DNA of 64,000 bases from Curtobacterium sp. 9128 (lineage in GTDB: Bacteria > Actinomycetota > Actinomycetes > Actinomycetales > Microbacteriaceae), in assembly GCF_900086645.1 (NCBI RefSeq), contig NZ_LT576451.1, positions 1,612,001 to 1,676,000 on the forward strand, written 5' to 3'. The notes beneath the pieces were generated by a model. It was not told where the DNA came from, searched no databases, and saw nothing but the letters and a program-made list of their open reading frames with translations. Below are positions 37,962 to 45,662 of this stretch, in pieces (position 1 is the first letter of the stretch; every line of letters begins with the position of its first letter). The position numbers and the translations under genes were made by a program.

Positions 37962-39183
37962 TGACGTCCTCGCGGTCGACCAAGGCTTCGTCGTGCGGAG
38001 TGCCGACATAGACGGGACGATGACGCTGTGGTCGCCCGGAACCGGCACGGAGCTGCAGCTCAGCCGCAGTGCGCACGCGCTCCTCTCACGTTTCGCGGTG
38101 CCGACAGCACCGTCCGTCGCCCTGGGCTCCCTCCCCGAACCCGCACGTGAGCCAGCTCTCCGCGCCATCACCTCCCTCGTCGAAGGAGGTCTGCTCCGTC
38201 CTCACGGAAACGCACCCGGTTCCGGCGAAGCCCCTCGAGGGCTGTTCGGCGTGCCGATGACGACGCTCGGTCACGCGGTGAGCGATCCGGGGCTCGACAT
38301 GGTCGTCGTCGGGGTCGAATACGACGCCGGTGCTTCCGCACAGAGCGGCTCGAAGACTGCCCCCGATGCCGTCCGACGGGTTGCTGCCAGCTTGTTCGCA
38401 CCCGGTTCCGACCGCGGGATGTGGGATCCGGCACTGGGGCGCCGCATGCTCGACGGCGCGCGGATCGGCGACATCGGGAACATCGGCGACGTCGTCCAGA
38501 TGCGCAACGGACCGGTGCTCGATCGACTCGCCGGCGCAGTGGAGGCGATCACGGGTTCCGGCAAGCTCCCGGTCGTGATCGGTGGCGATCACTCGATCAC
38601 CCATGCGGTGGTCAGGGGACTCCTCGCGGCATCCGAGGGCGAGATCGGTCTCATCCACTTCGATGCTCACACGGACTACCTCCGTCCGGCCCGCGGGAAC
38701 TGGCGGCCCTCGCTGCACCACGGGAACGTGATGAGCTGGATCGCCGGTGAGGAGCGAGTCGAGCGGATCGTGCAGTTCGGCATCCGGCAGCGAGTGGACG
38801 ACGACCCCGAGGGTGGCTCCAAGACCGTCGTCTGGGGCGGACGGTCGTCGATCGACGCCGACGTCGATGAGCTCTTGGCGGACCTCCCGCAGCACCTCGG
38901 GTGGCACGTGACGATCGATGTCGACGTCCTCGATCCGGCTCACATGCCGAGTACGGGCACCCCGGTTCCCGGGGGGTTCAGTACCCACGAACTCATCGAC
39001 CTCGTCTGCCGACTGGTGTCACGACGCCGGATCGTGGGTGTCGACATCGTCGAACTCATCGGTGAGGGCGAGGGCGCCCACCGGTCGGCGCTCGCCGCTG
39101 CGGACGTACTCGCACGGACGCTCGATGCTGCGTTCAGGCCCTCCGCGGAACGTCAGTCAGGAACGGAGTCGTCGTCCCGCTGA
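37951..39183 (+). CDS. arginase/agmatinase-family enzyme with N-terminal RRE-like domain
   Basis: 410 residues. The C-terminal 310 form a complete ureohydrolase: Mn2+ ligands in GGDHS (His214), HFDAHTD (Asp238, His240, Asp242) and TIDVDVLDP (Asp323, Asp325), plus GTPVPGGFS and DIVEL. The first 90 residues are extra: strands FVVRSADI and TMTLWSP, then LQLSRSAHALLSRFA, and a final helix ALRAITSLVEGGLLRP. That pattern is like PqqD, the RiPP recognition element that holds leader peptides. So it may turn Arg into Ornithine in the peptide. Ordinary agmatinase is the alternative. ATG follows AAGGAAACC and overlaps the ABC gene by 11 bases; the 3' end overlaps the GNAT gene by 50. Confidence 0.75.
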   Translation: MNADDVLAVDQGFVVRSADIDGTMTLWSPGTGTELQLSRSAHALLSRFAVPTAPSVALGSLPEPAREPALRAITSLVEGGLLRPHGNAPGSGEAPRGLFGVPMTTLGHAVSDPGLDMVVVGVEYDAGASAQSGSKTAPDAVRRVAASLFAPGSDRGMWDPALGRRMLDGARIGDIGNIGDVVQMRNGPVLDRLAGAVEAITGSGKLPVVIGGDHSITHAVVRGLLAASEGEIGLIHFDAHTDYLRPARGNWRPSLHHGNVMSWIAGEERVERIVQFGIRQRVDDDPEGGSKTVVWGGRSSIDADVDELLADLPQHLGWHVTIDVDVLDPAHMPSTGTPVPGGFSTHELIDLVCRLVSRRRIVGVDIVELIGEGEGAHRSALAAADVLARTLDAAFRPSAERQSGTESSSR

Positions 39184-39685
39184 GGTGGTCCTCGCGCAGG
39201 ATCCCGTAGGCGACGGAGTCCCGCGGCGCACCGCCGTCGACCGGCCACGTGCGGCGGTAGTGCGCTTCCTGCACCCAGCTGTTGCGCGCAAGGGCCTTCC
39301 GCATGGCGACGTTGTCGTCGCGAGTCTGCGCCTCGATCCTCGTGATGTCGGGGAACGCGGCGAAGACATGATCGGCCAGTGCGCCGACGAGCACGGTCCC
39401 GATGCCGTTCCCCCGCGAAGGTTCAGCAAGGCGGATGTCGATCATCGGCGCATCGTCGTCGAGGTCATCGAGGACGACGATGCCGGTGAGCGCACCGTCG
39501 ACGTCGACCCGGAACACCGCGTGCTCTGGGGAGGCGAAGGCGCCGTCGTCGATCCGTTTCTCAATGGCCCCTCGCGTCGGCGACGCGGAGACGTGGAACG
39601 GAAATCGATTCGTGGTCAGGAACTCGACGAAAAGGGTTCGGTCCGTGGGCTCAGCGAGGTCCATCGAGTGAAGTTTCAGATCCAT
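39134..39685 (-). CDS. GNAT family N-acetyltransferase
   Basis: 183 residues with the acetyl-CoA-binding block IRLAEPSRGNGIGTVLVGALADHVF and the following strand-helix TRIEAQTRDDNVAMRKALARNSW, of the RimJ/RimL-type group. Substrate unknown. The ATG at 39685 lies 6 bases after a TACGTT box. Tail-to-tail overlap of 50 bases with the arginase-like gene; its higher G/C codon bias links it more to the core genes on its other side. Confidence 0.85.
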   Translation of the reverse strand: MDLKLHSMDLAEPTDRTLFVEFLTTNRFPFHVSASPTRGAIEKRIDDGAFASPEHAVFRVDVDGALTGIVVLDDLDDDAPMIDIRLAEPSRGNGIGTVLVGALADHVFAAFPDITRIEAQTRDDNVAMRKALARNSWVQEAHYRRTWPVDGGAPRDSVAYGILREDHLSGTTTPFLTDVPRRA

Positions 39686-39691
39686 GACACG

Positions 39692-39729
39692 AACGTACAC
39701 GCCAGAGTCGGAAGGATGGGCGCTACCCT
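39692..39729. promoter_or_regulatory. back-to-back leaderless promoters
   Basis: TACGTT at 39692-39697 (minus, 6 bases before the GNAT ATG) and TACCCT at 39724-39729 (plus, 7 bases before the DUF3097 GTG). Only 51 bases separate the start codons, so the two polymerase sites overlap. Confidence 0.6.
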
Positions 39730-39736
39730 CGTGCGG

Positions 39737-40666
39737 GTGGACGACGACCGGTACGGCAGCGACGTGCTCTCGGGCGACTGGCGCTCGAAGGGCGTGAAGA
39801 AGGTGCGGCAGGTGCCGCTCGAACGCGACATGGTGCTCGAGGACCCCGCCTCCGGCTGGGCCGGCGCCGTGGTCGGCCTCGAAGCCGGCACCATCGCCCT
39901 CGAGGACTGGAAGGGCCGCACCCGCTCGTTCCCGTTCACCGGCCAGTTCCTGCTCGAGGGCGAGCTCGTCACCCTGGGTCGCCCGCAGGCGCCGGTCGGG
40001 CGCTCTGCCGCAGCTGCACCCCCGGCTCGCGCCGGATCGGACGGGAGGCCCGGTGCCGGTCCGGCGGTCCGCCACGCGTCCGACGGTGGTCGCCTCCGCA
40101 CCGCCTCCGGATCGTTCGCCGTCGAGGCGCAGCGAGCGCGCGTGGCGCTGCCCTCCCGGATCATGGTCGAGGGCAAGCACGACGCCGAACTCGTCGAGAA
40201 GGTCTGGGGCGCCGACCTCCGGGTTGAGGGCGTCGTCGTCGAGGAACTCTCCGGCGTGGACAACCTGGCCGACGTGCTCGAGGAGTTCCGCCCGTCGCGG
40301 GACCGCCGAGTGGGTGTGCTCGTCGACCACCTGGTCCCCGGGTCGAAGGAGTCCCGCTTCGCCGACGCCGTGATGCGGGGCAAGTGGGGCGCACACGTGC
40401 TCGTCGTCGGGCACCCGTTCGTCGACGTCTGGCAGTCGGTGAAGCCCGGACGGGTGGGTCTCGAGCAGTGGCCGACCATCCCGCGGTCGATCGAGTGGAA
40501 GAAGGGCATCTGCCAGTCGCTCGGGTGGCCGCACGCCGAGCAGGCCGACATCGCCAGGGCGTGGCAGCGGATCCTCGGGCAGGTGCGGACGTTCGCCGAT
40601 CTCGAGCCGCAGCTGCTCGGTCGTGTCGAGGAGCTCATCGACTTCGTCACCGAACCCATCTCCTAG
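39737..40666 (+). CDS. DUF3097 family protein
   Basis: 309 residues, unknown function, recognised as actinobacterial DUF3097 by the start DDDRYGSDVLSGDWRSKGVKK and the later IMVEGKHDAELVEKVWG, which looks like the Glu motif of a Toprim nuclease/ligase fold, followed by VLVDHLVPGSKE. A Pro/Ala-rich linker joins an N-terminal SH3-like part (about 1-75) to the Toprim-like part. The GTG at 39737 was chosen from the promoter spacing and family start. Confidence 0.85.
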   Translation: MDDDRYGSDVLSGDWRSKGVKKVRQVPLERDMVLEDPASGWAGAVVGLEAGTIALEDWKGRTRSFPFTGQFLLEGELVTLGRPQAPVGRSAAAAPPARAGSDGRPGAGPAVRHASDGGRLRTASGSFAVEAQRARVALPSRIMVEGKHDAELVEKVWGADLRVEGVVVEELSGVDNLADVLEEFRPSRDRRVGVLVDHLVPGSKESRFADAVMRGKWGAHVLVVGHPFVDVWQSVKPGRVGLEQWPTIPRSIEWKKGICQSLGWPHAEQADIARAWQRILGQVRTFADLEPQLLGRVEELIDFVTEPIS

Positions 40667-40689
40667 CCCCGGATCCCCGGAGTCGCGCA

Positions 40690-40695
40690 TACCCT
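40690..40695 (+). promoter_or_regulatory. -10 box for gene at 40702, leaderless
   Basis: TACCCT, 6 bases, ATG at 40702. Confidence 0.65.
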
Positions 40696-40701
40696 GGGGA
40701 C

Positions 40702-41352
40702 ATGGACGGCATCGACGGGCGCGTGCGGAACGCCGTCGACGTCTGGCTGCGCTGGCTCCCGCGCTGGCAGATCGGCACCGCCCGGCCACGCACCCGCATC
40801 TGCCGGAAGTGCACCGGGTCGCCGATCGCCAGCGCCGCGGGCTTCGGGCCCGACGTGCCGCATCCCGTCCAGCACGCGCTGATCGGTCGGATCTCGACGA
40901 TCATCGAGGACTCCGTCGACGACTACACGGCGAAGAACCTCCCGCTGTTGCAGCGGGAGCTCGAACGCGCCGCCGCCCGCAAGCGCGACGCCGGGTACCA
41001 GCCGGCCGAGGGGCTCTCGCCCGAGTTCCAGGGGCTCGACGTCGACCCGCAGCCGCAGGAGGGCGCACCGTTCCTCTTCACGCTCGGCGAGCTCGCCGGC
41101 ACCGGGGCATCGTCGGACGCAGCACCGCGCGAGCCTCTGTCCGACGAGGCGAAGGCGGCACTCCGGCACGAGATCGACCTCTCCGACGAGTGCGCCCGCT
41201 CGACGGGGACGGCGGTGTGCCTCGCCCTCATCGACCACCGGCCGCGGATCGCCGAAGCCGTCGAACGTCTGGTCGAGCCGCAGATCGAGGCGCTCGTGTC
41301 CGACATGTTCCGGGGGCTCGACGGCGACGCCCCACGCGGCGGCTTGTTCTGA
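40702..41352 (+). CDS. conserved-looking hypothetical protein
   Basis: 216 residues, not recognised. A basic N-terminus (WLRWLPRWQIGTARPRTR) is followed by CRKC, a helical middle LPLLQRELERAAARKRD, an acidic linker, and a helical end DEAKAALRHEIDLSDECARSTGTAVC. No signal peptide or membrane segment. Own promoter, and follows DUF3097 by 35 bases. Confidence 0.65.
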   Translation: MDGIDGRVRNAVDVWLRWLPRWQIGTARPRTRICRKCTGSPIASAAGFGPDVPHPVQHALIGRISTIIEDSVDDYTAKNLPLLQRELERAAARKRDAGYQPAEGLSPEFQGLDVDPQPQEGAPFLFTLGELAGTGASSDAAPREPLSDEAKAALRHEIDLSDECARSTGTAVCLALIDHRPRIAEAVERLVEPQIEALVSDMFRGLDGDAPRGGLF

Positions 41353-41371
41353 CGTCCGGCGCCCCGGGCGA

Positions 41372-41554
41372 TCAGGGACAAAAGCGGGAACGTCGGTAGC
41401 CCACCGCGGTGCTCGCCAGGATGATCACGCTGCAGGCGACCGCGATCCATCCGAACACGCCTGGGGCGCCGCTCGTGAGGAGGACGACTGCAACAGCGCC
41501 GAACACGAGTCCGATCAACAGGAACACGAGCCACATCACGTTCGATCGACGCAT
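41372..41554 (-). CDS. small two-span membrane protein
   Basis: 60 residues with hydrophobic segments VMWLVFLLIGLVFGAVAVVLL and VFGWIAVACSVIILAS, a basic start (MRRSN) and end (YRRSRF). No family recognised. G/C third-position bias supports translation; no clear ribosome site before the ATG. Confidence 0.5.
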   Translation of the reverse strand: MRRSNVMWLVFLLIGLVFGAVAVVLLTSGAPGVFGWIAVACSVIILASTAVGYRRSRFCP

Positions 41555-41593
41555 ACGACGAATCCAACCATCGACGAACTCTTGGTCGTCCGC

Positions 41594-42073
41594 TCAGGTG
41601 CCCGGCGTCACACCGGCCGAGGGCTCCGTCGACGGGTCGTCGTTCGCCGGGTCGTCCTCGACCGCCGGCGCCGACCGCTGCTGTCGCCGCGCGACGGCCC
41701 GCAGGACACCCCGCGCGATCGCCCGCCACCCGAGCAGGAACACCCCGAGCACGATCGTCGCGACGATGACGAACGAGATCGGCAGCGGGTTGCCGTCGAC
41801 GACGCCCTGCCCGGTCGCGACCCTGATCGCCATGCCGACGAACACCGTGAGGATCCACGCGACGACACCGGTCGGCCAGAAGCGCAGCGGGCGGGCCCAC
41901 GCACCACTCGTGACGTAGGCGATCGCCCATCCCGCGAGGAACGGGTACGCGGTGGTCCACAGTCCGACCAACGAGGACGCCTCGCCGTGGGACGACCGGC
42001 CGATCAGTGCGAACACGATGATCAGGACGACGTCGATGACGGCTGCGAGCCAGCCCCAGGTGCGATCGGTCAC
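41594..42073 (-). CDS. DUF3054 membrane protein
   Basis: 159 residues, four hydrophobic segments; the block IDVVLIIVFALIGRSSHGEA and the later YPFLAGWAIAY identify DUF3054, unknown function. Acidic Pro-rich tail after the last segment. GTG at 42073 is 6 bases after GACAAT (42080-42085), the likely -10 box, so translation probably begins without a leader. Confidence 0.8.
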   Translation of the reverse strand: MTDRTWGWLAAVIDVVLIIVFALIGRSSHGEASSLVGLWTTAYPFLAGWAIAYVTSGAWARPLRFWPTGVVAWILTVFVGMAIRVATGQGVVDGNPLPISFVIVATIVLGVFLLGWRAIARGVLRAVARRQQRSAPAVEDDPANDDPSTEPSAGVTPGT

Positions 42074-42215
42074 CGCCTCATTGTCGCAGGCACGACGCGG
42101 CAACGAGTTCACCTCCCGGTGGGGCACCCGGCAACCTGGTGTTCAACCGAATCCGCGACGATGCGAGACCGAACCGTGACGACGCGGGACGGAAGTCTCC
42201 ACGGAGGGCAGAGCC

Positions 42216-43787
42216 ATGACGACGACGGACGCGACCCGGAGTCGTCCAGCTGAACCGAGCCTCCCGTCCGTCCGGATGCCGCGCCTGGTGGCGCACCGTG
42301 GCGCGCCGCGGGTCCGCCGCGAGAACACCCTGCCGGCCGTCGCGGTGGCCGAGGCGCTCGGCGCCGATGTGATCGAGGTGGACGTCCGGCGGACGGCGGA
42401 CGGTGTCGCCGTCCTGCTGCACGACGAGACGCTCGGCCGGATGTGGGGCGACGCGCGTCGGGTGGCGGACGTGCCGTGGTGTGACGTCGCCCGGCTCGGG
42501 AACGGTCTCGACCGCATCCCGCGGCTCGACGCGGTGCTGGAACGGCTGGACGGCTGCGGGTCGTCCCTGCTGATCGACCTCACCGACGCCGAGGACGCCC
42601 GCGTCGCCGCACGCACGGTGGCTTCCTCGAGCGCCGCCGTCGCCGTCGCGTGGTGCGGAGCGCAGGAGGCGGTGGCTGCGGTGCGCGAGGTGCTCCCGGA
42701 CGCGGACGTCTGGCTGGCGTGGGCATCGCTCGACCCGCCGACGCCCGACGACCTGGTGGCGCTCGGGCCGTCGACGCTGAACCTCGACGTCGCCTTCCTC
42801 ACCCCGAGGACCGTCGGGGCCGCCCACGACCTCGGCCTGCAGGTCTCGGTGTGGACCGTGGACGCACCGGAGCCGGCGATCTGGGCGGCTCGTCTCGGCG
42901 CGGACTCGATCACCACGAACGACCTCGCCGCCGTCCGTGCAGCGCTCGCCGCGGCCGAACGGGACGGGTGGCCGGAGCCGGACCACGAGGCGACCGAGGC
43001 CGAGGTGGCCTCGCGGGCACAGGCGCTCGCGCACCGGATCGCGCACGAGGTGATCGCGTACACGCGGGAGCACCCGGTCGGCTCGGTGACGACGAAGGCG
43101 CACGAGGCCGATCTCGTCACGGACGTCGACCGGCTCGTCGAGCAGCACGTCAGGGGTCGCGTCCGCGCGGCGTTCCCCACGCACGGCTTCTCCGGCGAGG
43201 AGTACGGCGATGCGCCAGGCGACAAGCACCGCTGGTACCTCGACCCGGTGGACGGGACGACGAACCTCGCGAACGGCGTCCCGTGGACGAGCACCTCGCT
43301 CTGTCTCACCCGGAGCGGGCGTCCGCTCGTCGGCGTCGTCGCGGATCCGTGGCGTGGCGAGGTGTTCGAGGCGCGTCGGGGCCGCGGCGCCGTGATCCGC
43401 GACCGGCAGCTCCGGCTCGACGACACCCCGAGATCGTTGGCGGGCGCGGTCGTCGGGACCGAGCTCGACGGACCCCTGCCGTGGCCGGGGTTCGGCGCGT
43501 TCCTCGACGCCCTCGCCGCGCGGTCCTGCACGCTCCGCGTCCAGGGTTCCGGCACGCTGACGATCGCGCAGGTCGCGGCGGGGCGGGGGATCGGCGGGTG
43601 CGTGTCGGCGTTCGACCCGATCGACCACGGTGCGGCCGTGCTGCTCGTGCACGAGGCCGGTGGCGTCGTCATGACCGTCGACGGGCCGGTCGAGGGGTTC
43701 CCGCCGGTGGGTGCGCCGTTCCTGGTGGCGCACCCGGGTGCGGCCGACGAACTGCACGCGGTCTGGGTGGGTGCGGTGCGTCCCTGA
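42216..43787 (+). CDS. GDPD - inositol monophosphatase fusion
   Basis: 523 residues with two enzymes. Residues about 20-260: glycerophosphodiester phosphodiesterase (RLVAHRGAPRVRRENTLPA, GADVIEVDVRRTADGVAVLLHDE, ending DSITTNDLAAV). Residues about 275-520: inositol monophosphatase-type phosphatase (GEEYG, LDPVDGTTN, and FDPIDHGAAVLLVHEAGG in place of WDxAAG). A charged linker of 20 residues joins them. Together they could turn glycerophosphoinositol-type compounds into glycerol phosphate, inositol phosphate and finally inositol, precursor of mycothiol and phosphatidylinositol; the coupling is inference. GGAGGG lies seven bases before the ATG. Confidence 0.85.
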   Translation: MTTTDATRSRPAEPSLPSVRMPRLVAHRGAPRVRRENTLPAVAVAEALGADVIEVDVRRTADGVAVLLHDETLGRMWGDARRVADVPWCDVARLGNGLDRIPRLDAVLERLDGCGSSLLIDLTDAEDARVAARTVASSSAAVAVAWCGAQEAVAAVREVLPDADVWLAWASLDPPTPDDLVALGPSTLNLDVAFLTPRTVGAAHDLGLQVSVWTVDAPEPAIWAARLGADSITTNDLAAVRAALAAAERDGWPEPDHEATEAEVASRAQALAHRIAHEVIAYTREHPVGSVTTKAHEADLVTDVDRLVEQHVRGRVRAAFPTHGFSGEEYGDAPGDKHRWYLDPVDGTTNLANGVPWTSTSLCLTRSGRPLVGVVADPWRGEVFEARRGRGAVIRDRQLRLDDTPRSLAGAVVGTELDGPLPWPGFGAFLDALAARSCTLRVQGSGTLTIAQVAAGRGIGGCVSAFDPIDHGAAVLLVHEAGGVVMTVDGPVEGFPPVGAPFLVAHPGAADELHAVWVGAVRP

Positions 43788-43799
43788 CGTGTGGAGGAC

Positions 43800-43841
43800 G
43801 GACGGGAGGCTCGTGGCGGGGCCGCCACGAGCCTCCCGTCC
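43800..43841. terminator. bidirectional hairpin terminator
   Basis: GGACGGGAGGCTCGTGGCGG pairs perfectly with its complement ending GCCTCCCGTCC around a GG/CC centre. Lies between convergent genes; sequence kin of the stems at 53416, 58643 and 3592. Confidence 0.8.
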
Positions 43842-43866
43842 GCCTGCGGTCCGGTTCCGGACCTGC

Positions 43867-44271
43867 TCAGGCCTGGGCGATCCGGACCATGTTGCCAGCA
43901 GGGTCGCGGACGGCCGCGTCGCGGACGCCCCAGAACTGGTCGGTGGGCTCCTGGAGCACCTCGGCGTCGGCGCTCGCGGTGATGCGGTCGAAGACCGCGT
44001 CGAGGTCGCTGACGCGGAGCTGGAGCATCGACAGCGCGCCCTTCGCCAGGAGGGCGGCGAGGGCGTCCCCGTCCTCCTGGGAGCGGCCGGCGTGCGGCTC
44101 GGACAGGACGAGCTCGAGGTCGGGATGCGTGTCGCTGACCAGGGTCACCCAGCGGTGCCCGCCGTTCTCGACCTCGTTGCGGACGGAGAAGCCGATCGTG
44201 TCGCGGTAGAAGGCGACGGCGGCGTCGATGTCGTCGGCGAGCACGTGCACGCCGCTGATCTGGATGGTCAT
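43867..44271 (-). CDS. VOC/glyoxalase family protein
   Basis: 134 residues of the vicinal oxygen chelate fold: SGVHVLADDIDAAVAFYRDTIGF, RWVTLVSD, LELVLSEPH (metal Glu), LQLRVSDLDAVFDRI and AAVRDPAGNMVRIAQA. Such small members are often dioxygenase/bleomycin-resistance-like with unknown substrate. Ten bases after the AraC-type gene, so expressed with it. Confidence 0.85.
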   Translation of the reverse strand: MTIQISGVHVLADDIDAAVAFYRDTIGFSVRNEVENGGHRWVTLVSDTHPDLELVLSEPHAGRSQEDGDALAALLAKGALSMLQLRVSDLDAVFDRITASADAEVLQEPTDQFWGVRDAAVRDPAGNMVRIAQA

Positions 44272-44281
44272 GCGACCGACC

Positions 44282-44710
44282 CTAGGCGGGCGTCCGCGCC
44301 CCGTGCTTCTCGGAAACTGCTCGCACCGGGCGCGTCACCACCATCGTGTGGCAGCTCCACATGCCCGACAGGGCCTCGTGGTCGGCGGCGCGGTACTCGG
44401 AAGGGGTCATGCCGACCAGGGCGGTGAAGCGCGAGGAGAACGACCCGAGACTCGTACAGCCCACCGCCATGCACGCCTCGGTCACGGTCACGTCCCCGGT
44501 GCGGAGCAGCGCCTGCGCCCGTTCGATCCGCCGGGTCATCAGGTAGGCGTACGGGGTCTCGCCGTAGGCGTCGCGGAAGCGCCGGCTGAAGTGCGCGGTG
44601 GACATGTACGCCGACGCGGCCAGGGCGGGGACGTCGAGGGGCTCGGCGTACTCGCGGTCCATCCGGCTCCGCGCACGGCGGAGTCGGCGGAGCTCGTCGA
44701 GGTCGGTCAT
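44282..44710 (-). CDS. AraC family regulator, HTH domain only
   Basis: 142 residues. The double helix-turn-helix (LDVPALAASAYMSTAHFSRRF and VTVTEACMAVGCTSLGSFSSRF) occupies most of the protein, with no N-terminal ligand domain; a 30-residue tail follows. GGAGGA stands 7 bases before the ATG at 44710. First gene of a two-gene unit with the VOC protein, which it presumably controls. Confidence 0.88.
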   Translation of the reverse strand: MTDLDELRRLRRARSRMDREYAEPLDVPALAASAYMSTAHFSRRFRDAYGETPYAYLMTRRIERAQALLRTGDVTVTEACMAVGCTSLGSFSSRFTALVGMTPSEYRAADHEALSGMWSCHTMVVTRPVRAVSEKHGARTPA

Positions 44711-44825
44711 GGTGTCATCCTCCTCGTTCACCGAACTCTGTGCGTGCACACAGTCACCGGTCGTCCGGCGTCCCTACTGTTGCACTCCACGGGCACCGTG
44801 CCCGGATCACGTTGGGAGCATCGAC

Positions 44826-45602
44826 ATGGGATTCCTCGACCGACTGCTCGGCCGCGAAGACCGATCGCAGCAGCAGGGGTGGAACGGGCAGCAGCAGGGC
44901 TACCGGTACGGGCAGCAGTCGTACGACGCGGCCCCGCCCGCCAGCGGCGCTCCCGGCGGCTCCGGTCCTGGTGCTGGCTCCGGTCCTGGTGCTGCCTCCG
45001 GTCCTGGCGCTCGGACCGAGGACCAGCAGGCCGTCGAGCGCTACCGCTACCTGCTGCGCACCGCGCCGCCGGAGCGGATCGAGGAGGTGCACGCCGAGGC
45101 CTTCGAGCGGCTCACGCCCGAGCAGCGCCAGATGGTCTACGACGAGTTCACCCGGACGGCTCCGGCCGGCGACGCACCCCGTGGTAACGACCCGCGATCG
45201 CTCGCGCAGTCGGCCACGCGGTCCGAGATCCGACAGCCCGGGTTCATGGAGCGGTCGCTCGGCGGGATGGGCGGCGGTGCCGGCGGTGCCTTCGGCCAGC
45301 GTCAGGGGCCGTCGTTCGGCAGCATGCTCGGTGCGTCGATCCTCGGGACCGTCGCCGGGTACGTCATCGGTTCGACGCTGATGAGCGCGTTCCTGCCCGA
45401 TCCGTCCGGCTTCGACGGCGGCACCGACGCATCGGGGGATGCGGGTGACGGTGGTTCGGGGGACACTGGGGGCGACTCCGGTGACGGCGGCGCATCCGAC
45501 GGCGGCGGGTTCGACAACGCGTCGTGGGACAGCGGCTCCGACCTCGGTGGTGGCGGTGGGTTCGACGACTTCGGTGGCGACTTCGGCGGGTTCGACGCCT
45601 GA
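44826..45602 (+). CDS. low-complexity hypothetical protein
   Basis: 258 residues. N-terminal MGFLDRLLGRED and Gln-rich stretch, a Pro/Gly-repeat PGAGSGPGAASGPGA, a helical part (VERYRYLLRTAPPERIEEVHAEAFERLTPEQRQMVYDEF), one hydrophobic Gly segment SMLGASILGTVAGYVIGSTL, then a Gly/Asp-rich tail. Proteins like this are common and uncharacterised in Micrococcales. TACTGT at 44775-44780 may be its -10 box; GGGAG precedes the ATG. Confidence 0.75.
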   Translation: MGFLDRLLGREDRSQQQGWNGQQQGYRYGQQSYDAAPPASGAPGGSGPGAGSGPGAASGPGARTEDQQAVERYRYLLRTAPPERIEEVHAEAFERLTPEQRQMVYDEFTRTAPAGDAPRGNDPRSLAQSATRSEIRQPGFMERSLGGMGGGAGGAFGQRQGPSFGSMLGASILGTVAGYVIGSTLMSAFLPDPSGFDGGTDASGDAGDGGSGDTGGDSGDGGASDGGGFDNASWDSGSDLGGGGGFDDFGGDFGGFDA

Positions 45603-45662
45603 CCCTCCCGCTCGATCCGGCACCGACCCACTGGACTGTTCCATGTTCGACGAGGGAGCGGC

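Noticed and set aside
30360..39183. Alcohol dehydrogenase as part of the peptide cluster
   Set aside because: It is divergent, has its own promoter and typical family sequence; no evidence ties it to the peptide.
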